From the NCBI GenBank assembly GCA_036389795.1, contig DASVWD010000115.1, positions 1 through 64,000 on the forward strand: a stretch of DNA of 64,000 nt. The letters run 5' to 3'. Positions 42,432-49,984 of this stretch are shown here, piece after piece; within the stretch, counting starts at the first letter, position 1; every line of letters starts with the position of its first letter. A model generated the notes under the pieces. That model worked only from the letters and a program-made list of their open reading frames with translations. It ran no database searches and was not told the origin of the DNA. The stretch comes from Longimicrobium sp. (GTDB lineage: Bacteria; Gemmatimonadota; Gemmatimonadetes; Longimicrobiales; Longimicrobiaceae). Position numbers and translations under genes: made by a program.

Positions 42432-42815
42432 GTGAGGATCAAGCTGAGCAGCGTGCTGGTGGACGACCAGGAAAAGGCCCTCAGGTTCTACACGGAGGTC
42501 CTGGGCTTCGTGAAGAAGACCGAGCTCCCGGCGGGGAAGTTCAAGTGGCTGACGGTGGTCTCGCCCGAGGCGCCGGACGAGGTCGAGCTGCTGCTGGAGC
42601 CCAACGACAACCCGGCGGGCCGGACGTACCAGAAGGCGATCTTCGAGCAGGGGATCCCGCTGGCCGCCTTCGCCGTCGACGACGTCCGGGCGGAGTACGA
42701 GCGGATGCAGGGGCTCGGCGTGGCATTCCACACGGAGCCCACGCAGATGGGCCCGGCCACCGTCGCCGTGTTCGACGACACCTGCGGCAACCTGATCCAG
42801 CTCTACCAGGTCTGA
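42432..42815 (+). CDS. VOC family protein
   Basis: 127 residues starting at GTG 42432, with ggag six bases upstream. IKLSSVLVDDQEKALRFYTEVLGFVKKTELPAGKFKWLTVV and LAAFAVDDVRAEYERMQGLGVAFHTEPTQMGPATVAVFDDTCGNLIQLYQV are the two glyoxalase-fold units; the final Glu ligand is replaced by Gln (LIQLYQ). The family contains many uncharacterised lyase-like and binding proteins. Monocistronic. Confidence 0.88.
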   Translation: MRIKLSSVLVDDQEKALRFYTEVLGFVKKTELPAGKFKWLTVVSPEAPDEVELLLEPNDNPAGRTYQKAIFEQGIPLAAFAVDDVRAEYERMQGLGVAFHTEPTQMGPATVAVFDDTCGNLIQLYQV

Positions 42816-42905
42816 CCGCCGCCCGGCCGGCGGCTCGGCGGGCGCGCTTCGCATCCGCGCCTCCGGGCCGTCGCCCGGACCCACGATCTCCCGGAGGTGA
42901 GGACG

Positions 42906-43310
42906 GTGGTGCGATACGAGTGGAGCTGGTCCATCGCTCTCGCGCTCGCCTGCGGCGCGTGCGGCGGCCCCGTGTGCGGCGACTCGACCGTGCAACGGCT
43001 CGCGTCCCGGGACCGCGAGCGCCAGGCGGTGGTGGTCGTGCGCGACTGCGGATCGACCGCGGACTGGTCGACCCTCGTCCTGGTGGGGACGACGTCGCAC
43101 GTCGATCCGGTGGTGGTGGTCGGAGACACCACGGCGAGCCGCTCGGTGCCCAGGTTCCCCCTGCCGAGCTCGGGGCCGAAGGTGCTCCTGGAGTGGGTTC
43201 AGCCGCGCACGCTGATGGTCACCTACGACCCGCGCGCGGAGCTGATATCTCCGCAGCGGCAGGCCGGAGACGTCGAGGTGCTGTATCGCCCGGAGAACCT
43301 GGCGCAGTGA
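42906..43310 (+). CDS. Small lipoprotein, hypothetical
   Basis: 134 residues. The GTG at 42906 has ggagg eight bases upstream; GTG 42897 and 42909 are alternatives. The N-terminus SWSIALALACGACGGP is a lipoprotein signal. The mature part is beta-rich: RERQAVVVVRDCGSTADWSTLVLVGT and VLLEWVQPRTLMVTYDPRAELISPQRQAGDVEVLY. No family recognised. Confidence 0.72.
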   Translation: MVRYEWSWSIALALACGACGGPVCGDSTVQRLASRDRERQAVVVVRDCGSTADWSTLVLVGTTSHVDPVVVVGDTTASRSVPRFPLPSSGPKVLLEWVQPRTLMVTYDPRAELISPQRQAGDVEVLYRPENLAQ

Positions 43311-43380
43311 TCGCGGCCGGGTGAGATCGCCGAGAGGAGGGTAGATGGGCCGGCCGGAGTTCCTTCGATGAGGCGCGGAC

Positions 43381-43575
43381 ATGCCTGAAGGCGTGTGGAA
43401 GGTGCTCGGCTACGACACGTTCGCGCGCGAAGAGTACCTGGTCGGCGAGTACCCCACGCGGGCGCTGGCCGAGGCCGCCGCCTGCGAGGCCGAGCGCCGG
43501 CACGCCGAGTTCCAGGACGAGCCGCTGCGCGACCGCGTCTGGATCGTCCCTCCACCGGAGGAGGACACGGCGTAA
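43381..43575 (+). CDS. Small hypothetical protein
   Basis: 64 residues: MPEGVWKVLGYDTFAREEYLVGEYPTRALAEAAACEAERRHAEFQ and an acidic tail. It reads like a small regulatory or stress domain of beta-alpha type (a strand hairpin then a helix with ALAEAAACEAERR). No strong ribosome site is seen, but codon use is typical. Confidence 0.55.
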   Translation: MPEGVWKVLGYDTFAREEYLVGEYPTRALAEAAACEAERRHAEFQDEPLRDRVWIVPPPEEDTA

Positions 43576-43654
43576 CACCCAACCCCGATGTTGCGTGAGG
43601 CTCTAGAATCATACCACCTTTCGAAACCGACTGTGCATTCCACGCCACACAAAA

Positions 43655-43851
43655 GTCATCCTGAGGGAGCGTCCGCGCGTAATTCGCTCGCGCGCAAATG
43701 GTTGGACGCGACCGAAGGATCTACTCCGCATGTCTGGTGGCCAGATGCAGCGCGCGGAAGCCGGCCTCACTCCGGGGTGAGTAGATCCTTCGGTCGCCGC
43801 CAGACATCAGTGGCGGGGGCAGGCTCGGCGCAGCGGCTCCCTCAGGATGAC
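43655..43851. mobile_element. Long inverted-repeat element (MITE-like)
   Basis: Perfect 16-base termini gtcatcctgagggagc / gctccctcaggatgac enclose inner inverted words gaccgaaggatctactc and gagtagatccttcggtc. The whole ~197 bases can fold into one long hairpin. It has no coding capacity. A half copy occurs at 614-691. It fills most of the gap 43576-43935. Confidence 0.65.
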
Positions 43852-43935
43852 ATCTCCTTTGCACAATCGATCGCGGAATCTGGTATCAGACTCTGCCCCG
43901 AGCGAATCTCGGACGACCCGGTGTGAGGCTTCCTC

Positions 43936-44143
43936 GAGTCAGTTGCGGATGCCGAGCTGGTCCAGGATGAAGGCGTAGCGGAACGCCTGCTCGCGCAGCG
44001 CGTCGTAGCGCCCCGACGAGCCGCCGTGGCCCGCGCCCATGTTGGTGCGCAGCAGCAGCGGGTTGCCGTCCGTCTTCATCGCCGGCTCCCGGTAGCCCAC
44101 GCGCGAGTCGTTGAGCCCCGCCGTCACCAGGATCGCCGGGTAG
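43936..44143 (-). pseudogene. Duplicated 3' end of the S9 peptidase gene, decayed
   Basis: The last ~75 codons of the S9 peptidase (45285-47423) are repeated here in the same orientation with about 95% identity. An in-frame 24-base deletion removes KWVARLRA, and one base of the stop-proximal codon changes (IRN for IRD). The upstream end stops abruptly at gggtag. The fragment contains the Asp and His of the triad but not the Ser, so it is inactive. With the genuine gene it flanks the HicB and TPR genes. Confidence 0.85.
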
Positions 44144-44188
44144 AGCCGGATGCAAACAGCCGTGTCGCGAGGACCGGGCGCCCACTGC

Positions 44189-44479
44189 CTACTCCGGCTC
44201 GTCACCGGCCCAGCTCTCGGGTGCGAAATCGTCGGGCGAGTCGTCATCCAACCCGGCTAGCTCGGGGAAGACCTCCGACCACCCCTCGCGAGAGTGCGGC
44301 CACGCAGGGACGGCCATCTCGTCGCGCATGAAGTCGACGAACTCCCAGAAGCTTTCGATCGCCTCGTCCTCCGTACCTCCCTCGCCGTAGACGCCCGGGA
44401 GCTGCTCGGACCACGCGGTATACGCGTCTCCGTCCCGGGTGACTTCCATCTTCACGCGCCAGCGTTCGGACGCATCCAT
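44189..44479 (-). CDS. HicB-like antitoxin-type protein
   Basis: 96 residues. WRVKMEVTRDGDAYTAWSEQLPGVYGEGGTEDEAIESFWEFVDFMRDE has the beta-beta-alpha layout of the HicB partial RNase H domain (here W-S-E-Q-L-P-G-V-Y-G-E-G-x-T-x-x-E-A). The C-terminus is acidic with no visible DNA-binding helix. No HicA toxin lies beside it; the neighbour is a TPR protein eleven bases upstream on the same strand. It may be an orphan or a free regulator. Confidence 0.7.
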   Translation of the reverse strand: MDASERWRVKMEVTRDGDAYTAWSEQLPGVYGEGGTEDEAIESFWEFVDFMRDEMAVPAWPHSREGWSEVFPELAGLDDDSPDDFAPESWAGDEPE

Positions 44480-44489
44480 GAGGTGTCTC

Positions 44490-45110
44490 CTATCTGCGGA
44501 ACAGGAATCGGACGGGGTGCAGCCGGCGTTCGAGGGCTTTCGTGGCCCGGTCGCCGGGAGCGACCAGGCGAAGCAGCTCGAGGCTGGATCGCGCCGCGTC
44601 GCGGTCTCCGGTTTTCAGCTGGTATAGCCCCACCGCGTAGGTGAAGCCCGTGAGCTCGGAGATGTGAAAGCGCCTGCGGTGGGGGTAGAGCGCCTGAAGA
44701 TCGAGCCGTTCGCCGAGTGCCTGGAGACATCCTTCGAGGTCGCCGTCGCGGAGACAGAGCTCCGCGTAGTTCACGCGCGCGAAGAGGTAGTCGGGATTGC
44801 GGCGGTAGTTCTCCTCGATCGTCTCGTCCGCGCGCTCGTGGTCCCCGACCGCGGAGTACGCGACTGCGAGGTAGTTGTAGAAGAGCGGCACGTGGGGGTG
44901 CCGCTCGACCATCCGGAGCAGCTCGGGAATCGCCTCGCGCGGAGACTCGTTCGCCAGGCGGTGCAGCCGGGTGATCACGGCATCCATCTCCGGCGTTTGC
45001 CAGTCGTACCGGTGGAGCTTGTCGTAGACGATTTCGATCCCCTCGACCCCTCGCCGGGCCGAGGTGCCGCTGTGAAGCGCGGTGCGTCGCAGCTTGCGCG
45101 CGGAGGACAT
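44490..45110 (-). CDS. TPR-like helical protein
   Basis: 206 residues. The middle shows tetratricopeptide-type helix pairs: AIPELLRMVERHPHVPLFYNYLAVAYSAVGDHERADETIEENYRRNPDYLFARVNYAELCLRDGDLEGCLQALGE and a later FTYAVGLYQLKTGDRDAARSSLELLRLVAPGD. It is basic at both ends. TPRs bind other proteins; the partner is unknown. Eleven bases separate it from the HicB-like gene. The promoter region 45150-45180 carries ttgaca and tttact words on the minus strand like the one before the alpha/beta hydrolase. Confidence 0.75.
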   Translation of the reverse strand: MSSARKLRRTALHSGTSARRGVEGIEIVYDKLHRYDWQTPEMDAVITRLHRLANESPREAIPELLRMVERHPHVPLFYNYLAVAYSAVGDHERADETIEENYRRNPDYLFARVNYAELCLRDGDLEGCLQALGERLDLQALYPHRRRFHISELTGFTYAVGLYQLKTGDRDAARSSLELLRLVAPGDRATKALERRLHPVRFLFRR

Positions 45111-45284
45111 CGGGTGGGGCTCCTGATCCAGAGGATGGGCGGGGCGAGTGGCCGGACCGGGAGTAAAGTGGACGAAGTAAACGAGATGTCAAGGCCGCTT
45201 CTCCACACCACGCGGTGGCGCTACGACGAAGAGCGCCGCCACTGCTCGTGACGGCGCCCTGTTCCGCCCCGACCCGTGGAAAGG

Positions 45285-47423
45285 TCAGTCGCGGATGCCG
45301 AGCTGGTCCAGGATGAAGGCGTAGCGGAACGCCTGCTCGCGCAGCGCGTCGTAGCGCCCCGACGAGCCGCCGTGGCCCGCGCCCATGTTGGTGCGCAGCA
45401 GCAGCGGGTTGCGGTCGGTCTTCATCGCCCGCAGCCGGGCCACCCACTTGGCCGGCTCCCAGTAGCCCACCCGCGAGTCGTTGAGCCCCGCCGTCACCAG
45501 GATCGCCGGGTAGTCCTTCCGCTCCACGTTGTCGTACGGCGAGTAGCTCTTCATGTAGCGGTACGCCTCGGGCTGGCGCGGGTCGCCCCACTGCAGCCAC
45601 TCGCCCGCGGTGAGCGGGATCGAGGCGTCGAGCATGGTGGTGATCACGTCCACGAACGGCACGTCGGCCACGGCGGCGCGGAAGAGGTCGGGGCGCATGT
45701 TGAGCACCGCGCCCATCAGGAGCCCGCCCGCGCTCCCGCCGCGAATCGCCAGCCGGTCGCTGGCCGTGTACCGCTCGCGCACCAGGTGCTCGGCCGCCGC
45801 GATGAAGTCGGTGAAGGTGTTCTTCTTGTTCAGCAGCTTCCCCTGGTCGTACCACGCCCGCCCCATCTCCTGCCCGCCGCGCACGTGCGCGATGGCGTAC
45901 ACCACGCCGCGGTCCAGCAGGCTCAGCAGGCTCGACGAGAAGGCGGGGTCGGTGCTGGAGCCGTACGAGCCGTAGGCGTACAGCAGGAGCGGCCGCCGCC
46001 CGTCGCGCTCCAGCGGCCTGCGGTAGACGAGGGAGACGGGGACCATCACCCCGTCCGGCGCGCGCGCCCAGGTGCGCTCGGTGCCGTAGCGCGAGGGGTC
46101 GTAGCCGCCCACCACCTCGGTGGCCTTCCTCAGCACGCGCGTGCGCCGCTCCATGTCGTAGTCGTACACGGACTGCGGCGTCACCAGCGAGGTGTAGGCG
46201 AAGCGCAGGGTGTCGGTGTCGAACTCGGGGTTGCCGCCGCCGCGCACCGTGTAGACCGGCTCGGGGAACGAGATCACGTGGCTCTCGCCCGTGGCCGCCT
46301 TCACCACCCGGATGGTGCGCTGCGCGTTGCCGCGCTGGTACAGCACCAGGAAGTGGCGGAAGACGTCGAAGCCGTCCAGCAGCACCGAGTCGCTGGCCGG
46401 CACCACGTCGCGCCAGTTCTCGCGGCGCGGGTCGGCCACGGGCGCCTCCACCAGCTTGAAGTTCACCGCGCCCTCGTTGGTGCGGATCAGGAAGCGGCCG
46501 CCGTGGTGCTCCACGCTGTACTCCACCCCCGCCTGGCGCGGCCGGATCAGGCGCCACTCGCCCGCGGGCGTGGCCGCGTCGAGGAAGCGGACCTCCGACG
46601 CGTCGAAGCTGCTGTGGCGGACCAGCAGGTAGCGCCGGTCCTTGGTGAGCCGCACCTCCACGTCGAAGAGCTCGTCGGGCTCCTCCGCGACCTTCACGTC
46701 CGCCGCGCGGTCGGTGCCCAGCGTGTGGCGCCAGACGCGCCAGGCGCGGTTGGCGGCGTCGCTGGTGCCGTAGAAGAGGGTGCGGTTGTCCGCCGCCCAC
46801 GCCAGCGAGTAGTTCACGCTGTCGATGCGGTCGGGGAGGAGCCGGCCGGTGGCCAGGTCCTTCACCATCAGCGTGGGCCGCTCGGCGCCGGAAGTGTCCA
46901 CCAGGAACGCCAGCAGCCGGCCGTCGGGGCTCACCTCGTAGTTCGCCACGCTCAGGAAGCGCTTCCCCTCGGCCAGCTGGTTGAGGTCGAGCATCACCTC
47001 CTCGGGCGCGTCCAGGCTCCCCCGCTTGCGCGCGTAGATCGGGTACTGCTTCCCGGCCTCGGTGCGCTGGTAGTAGTAGTACTCGCCCAGGCGCTCGGGG
47101 ACGGAGAGGTCGGTTTCCTTGATGCGCCCGCGCATCTCCTGGTAGAGCCGCTCCTGGAGCTGGGCGGTGTGGGCCATCATGGCCTCGGCGTAGCGGTTCT
47201 CCGCCTCCAGGTAGGCGATGACGGCCGTGTCCTTCCGCTGGTCGTCGCGCAGCCAGAAGTACTCGTCCACGCGCACGTCGCCGTGCGTGGTGTCCACGTG
47301 CGCGATGGTCCTGGCCACCGGCGGCCGCGGCGGGGCGGCCGGATCTTGCGCGTGCGCCGGCGCGCCGGCCAGCAGGGCGGCGCCGGCCAGCGCGGCGCGG
47401 AGGAGGGGGAGCGTTCGGGTCAT
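45285..47423 (-). CDS. S9 family peptidase (oligopeptidase B-like), secreted
   Basis: 712 residues. Signal peptide TLPLLRAALAGAALLAGAPAHA, then the N-terminal beta-propeller (YFWLRDDQRKDTAVIAYLEAENRYAEAMM and YYYYQRTEAGKQYPIYARKRG). The C-terminal hydrolase has the nucleophile Ser in AIRGGSAGGLLMGAVLN, Asp in AGLNDSRVGYWEP and His in MGAGHGGSSGRYD. It cleaves short peptides after basic residues in characterised relatives. An exported form is common in Gram-negatives of this type. The start at 47423 begins the signal peptide. Confidence 0.92.
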   Translation of the reverse strand: MTRTLPLLRAALAGAALLAGAPAHAQDPAAPPRPPVARTIAHVDTTHGDVRVDEYFWLRDDQRKDTAVIAYLEAENRYAEAMMAHTAQLQERLYQEMRGRIKETDLSVPERLGEYYYYQRTEAGKQYPIYARKRGSLDAPEEVMLDLNQLAEGKRFLSVANYEVSPDGRLLAFLVDTSGAERPTLMVKDLATGRLLPDRIDSVNYSLAWAADNRTLFYGTSDAANRAWRVWRHTLGTDRAADVKVAEEPDELFDVEVRLTKDRRYLLVRHSSFDASEVRFLDAATPAGEWRLIRPRQAGVEYSVEHHGGRFLIRTNEGAVNFKLVEAPVADPRRENWRDVVPASDSVLLDGFDVFRHFLVLYQRGNAQRTIRVVKAATGESHVISFPEPVYTVRGGGNPEFDTDTLRFAYTSLVTPQSVYDYDMERRTRVLRKATEVVGGYDPSRYGTERTWARAPDGVMVPVSLVYRRPLERDGRRPLLLYAYGSYGSSTDPAFSSSLLSLLDRGVVYAIAHVRGGQEMGRAWYDQGKLLNKKNTFTDFIAAAEHLVRERYTASDRLAIRGGSAGGLLMGAVLNMRPDLFRAAVADVPFVDVITTMLDASIPLTAGEWLQWGDPRQPEAYRYMKSYSPYDNVERKDYPAILVTAGLNDSRVGYWEPAKWVARLRAMKTDRNPLLLRTNMGAGHGGSSGRYDALREQAFRYAFILDQLGIRD

Positions 47424-47933
47424 GCGACGGCTCGGGAGACGAGGACCGGGCGATGAAGGGGGATCGATCCAGACCATAATCTCAAAACGGCGGGCGCGCC
47501 ACCGGATCGTTCTGGCGGCGCGCTCACGCTGCTTCCACAAGGAGATCACGAGCCCTGTTCAACCTCCCGCAAGGCACGCTGTAGCAGGTCCGCCACGCCG
47601 CGCCGCGCCGGGGCGACTGGTAAGGCCACCTAAGCATGGCGCCGTCGCGGGCGACGTCCCACGTCTGCCCAGCCGGTTCTCAACTCTCGGAATGACACCG
47701 GGTGGGAGTGCCGGTGGATTTCGAGACCGGTACCCCGACTGTAATCACTCCCCGGCGAGCGCGCCACGGCGACGCGTGGCGCGCTTCGTCCCCCCGGCGC
47801 GGCCGCGGCGATGCCGGGCGCCCGAACGCCGCACACCCGAAGCTGTCCCGACAGGCTTGCGTGCTCTCGGATTGCGGGCCTACTTAAACCCTTGTTGATG
47901 CCCCGCCGCCGAAAATGGAGAAGGAGACGAGCG
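47424..47933. other. Gene-free region upstream of the first DUF4157 gene
   Basis: No convincing gene. The last part holds a possible promoter (ttgcgt ... tactta, 18-base spacer, around 47857-47886) and a leader with the phrase gaaaatggagaaggag. That phrase resembles the leader of the second DUF4157 gene (aaaaaatggagatggag at 53844-53860). Confidence 0.4.
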
Positions 47934-49121
47934 ATGCGGACGTTCGCACAAAAGCAGGACCGGCCCCCAAAGCAGGCTTCGCCCAGGGCCGTCCACCCGG
48001 GCCAGGCTGCGTCCGGGCCCACGGCGGCGGCCTACCCCTTCCACTACGGCCGGATCCCCCTATACCTCACCGCGCCGGTGCAGCCCCAGGCCAAGCTGAC
48101 GGTCAACACGCCGGGAGACCCGTACGAGAAAGAGGCGGACCGGGTGGCCGGCCAGGTGATGCGGATGCCGGAGCCGCGGGTGCAGCGCGCCTGCGCATGC
48201 GGCGGCGGGACGGAGGAAGAGTGCGAGGAGTGCCGCGCCCGGGGGACCGTCGTGCAGCGGCGGGTGGCGGAGGAGGGAGCCCCGCACGCCGAGGGGACCC
48301 GGCCCGCCGCCGCGCCTGCGATCGTGGACGAGGCGGCGCGCGCCCCCGGCCGGCCACTCGACCCGGCCACCCGCGCGTTCATGGAGACGCGCTTCGGCCG
48401 CGACTTCGGCGGGGTGCGCATCCACGTCGGCGGCCAGGCCGCCGCGGCGGCGCGGGCGATCCGGGCGCGGGCGTACACCCTCGGGAGCGACATCGTGTTC
48501 GGGCGAGACGCCTATGCGCCGGACACGCCCGGGGGCAGGCACCTCCTCGCGCACGAGCTCGCCCACACCGTCCAGCAGTCGCGCGGCGGCCCGGGCGGCG
48601 GGGCGGCCGGCGGCCTCGTGCAGCGCGCGATCACGTTCGACGACTGCACCGCGGACCAGCAGGAGGTCATCAAGAAGGCCCACAAGCGGGCTCAGGAGAT
48701 GCTCTCGCAGGTCATCGAGAAGCTGAAGAAGTACGACGGCACCAACCCTCCCGAGATCAAGACGTCGCTGGACAGCAACATGAAGGACTCGAGCGTAACG
48801 CTGGCCGCCGGGCTCGCCAAGCGGCTGGCGAGGCTCGCCACCGCCGGCGACGACACGCAGTACGAGTGCAACATGGAGGGGACCTCCCGGGCCTGGTCCC
48901 TGTGGTGCGTGCCGTTTTCCGACATCGAGCTCCATCCGGCCTGGTTCTCCGATCCCGAGCTCGACGCGAAGGCCCGCACGATGATCCACGAGTGGCTGCA
49001 CCGCTACCAGTGCGCGTTCGACCTCGCCTACAAGTCCGATCCCGAGTACGCGAAGCTGAGCAAGGGGCAGGCGAAGACCAACGCGGACTCGATCGCCCGG
49101 TTCGTCTACGAGGCACGCTGA
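47934..49121 (+). CDS. eCIS-core (DUF4157) protein with a second zincin-like domain
   Basis: 395 residues. N-terminus MRTFAQKQDRPPK, then a disordered Pro/Ala region and PGDPYEKEADRVAGQVM, a standard lead-in to DUF4157. A Cys cluster ACACGGG...ECEECRARG (about 87-101) follows. The DUF4157 domain is residues ~130-216 with FGRDFGGVRIHVGGQAA and HELAHTVQQ (His207-His211). The C-terminal ~165 residues end with a second motif MIHEWLHRYQC (His352-His356) in a deuterolysin/Lys-endopeptidase-like context. In other genomes DUF4157 proteins are linked to extracellular contractile injection systems. No injection genes are here. Confidence 0.85.
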   Translation: MRTFAQKQDRPPKQASPRAVHPGQAASGPTAAAYPFHYGRIPLYLTAPVQPQAKLTVNTPGDPYEKEADRVAGQVMRMPEPRVQRACACGGGTEEECEECRARGTVVQRRVAEEGAPHAEGTRPAAAPAIVDEAARAPGRPLDPATRAFMETRFGRDFGGVRIHVGGQAAAAARAIRARAYTLGSDIVFGRDAYAPDTPGGRHLLAHELAHTVQQSRGGPGGGAAGGLVQRAITFDDCTADQQEVIKKAHKRAQEMLSQVIEKLKKYDGTNPPEIKTSLDSNMKDSSVTLAAGLAKRLARLATAGDDTQYECNMEGTSRAWSLWCVPFSDIELHPAWFSDPELDAKARTMIHEWLHRYQCAFDLAYKSDPEYAKLSKGQAKTNADSIARFVYEAR

Positions 49122-49136
49122 CGCGGCGCGGCGGGA

Positions 49137-49718
49137 TCAGGAGGCCTGCCCCGCCTCCCGCAGCCCGCGCAGCAGCAGGTCCGCCACGCCCATCTGCTCC
49201 GCGAGGTCGCGCATGTACTCGAGGTCGAGCTTCCTGCCGCGGACCTTGAGCACGCCCATCGCGTCGCTCCACTGGCGCTCGGAGACGTGGTCGCCAAGGC
49301 GGTACCAGTACAGCTTCTGTACGATCACGTCCTCGGGGCTGGCAACCACGATCTCAGCGCCTGGGACCTGCGGAAGAGCGTACGGCCGGCGGCGCTCGAA
49401 CTCCCGCGCCGTCGGAGCGTCGTCCCGAGCCACGAAGACGTCCACCTTGAACATGGTGCCCAGGTGGATGACGTTGAACGTGGAACGCCGGCTCACGGCA
49501 TCACGGATCGCGGCTTCGTCGAGGTAGAAGTCATCCTGCAAGGCGGCGATGAATGGAGGTATGTGCTCCGGCCGGAGATCCGCGACGGCGTCGGCGTCCT
49601 GGGTCGCCCGCGGCTGGCCGTGCAGCGAGCTGGCCAGCGACCCGCCGATCAGATACGGCACACCGAGACCTTCCAGGACGCGCACCACCCGCAGCGTTAC
49701 CTCGAGCGCCTCCTCCAT
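49137..49718 (-). CDS. Nucleotidyltransferase (AbiEii/MNT-like)
   Basis: 193 residues. The fold signature is VPYLIGGSLASSLHGQPRATQDADAVADL: GGS followed by D-x-D in a DNA polymerase beta-like NTase. FKVDVFVARDDAPTAREFERR holds the third acidic residue, and EIVVASPEDVIVQKLYWYRLG the C-terminal helix seen in AbiEii-type proteins. The start may also be GTG 49727, overlapping the previous stop. It pairs with the 86-residue protein upstream, forming a likely two-gene toxin-antitoxin or regulatory unit behind carB. Confidence 0.85.
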   Translation of the reverse strand: MEEALEVTLRVVRVLEGLGVPYLIGGSLASSLHGQPRATQDADAVADLRPEHIPPFIAALQDDFYLDEAAIRDAVSRRSTFNVIHLGTMFKVDVFVARDDAPTAREFERRRPYALPQVPGAEIVVASPEDVIVQKLYWYRLGDHVSERQWSDAMGVLKVRGRKLDLEYMRDLAEQMGVADLLLRGLREAGQAS

Positions 49719-49723
49719 CACAC

Positions 49724-49984
49724 TCACCACCCCATCTCGTCGGGGTCCCAGCCGAAGACTTTGATCATCGTCTCGCGGCCCAGGCGTAGCGAGGCCAGAC
49801 GAAGACGCATCTCGCACTCGGGGATGTCGCCGTACTCCGCGGTGATGCGCGCGCGCTGGAGCTGTTCCAGCATGCGGTTGAGCGCGAACACGCGCTCCAG
49901 CTTCTCCGCCGGCGACATGCGGCGGTAGCCTTCGATCAGCACCCGCTCGGCCTCGGGCGAGGTGTCGGAGGGTGGCCCGCTCAC
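49724..49984 (-). CDS. Small protein partner of the nucleotidyltransferase
   Basis: 86 residues starting at GTG 49984, whose first bases overlap the carB stop (gtga). [75 protein letters not shown] is a recurrent small family: helical, with SPAEK, LRLAxL and FGWDP, found upstream of nucleotidyltransferase genes in many genomes. It could be the antitoxin or a specificity subunit. The layout carB-small protein-NTase with two gtga overlaps shows the pair is translated from the carB message. Confidence 0.75.
   Translation of the reverse strand: MSGPPSDTSPEAERVLIEGYRRMSPAEKLERVFALNRMLEQLQRARITAEYGDIPECEMRLRLASLRLGRETMIKVFGWDPDEMGW

Noticed and set aside
44189-44479. Complete HicAB toxin-antitoxin module
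   Set aside because: Only a HicB-like protein is present; the adjacent gene is a TPR protein, not the small double-stranded-RNA-binding HicA fold.
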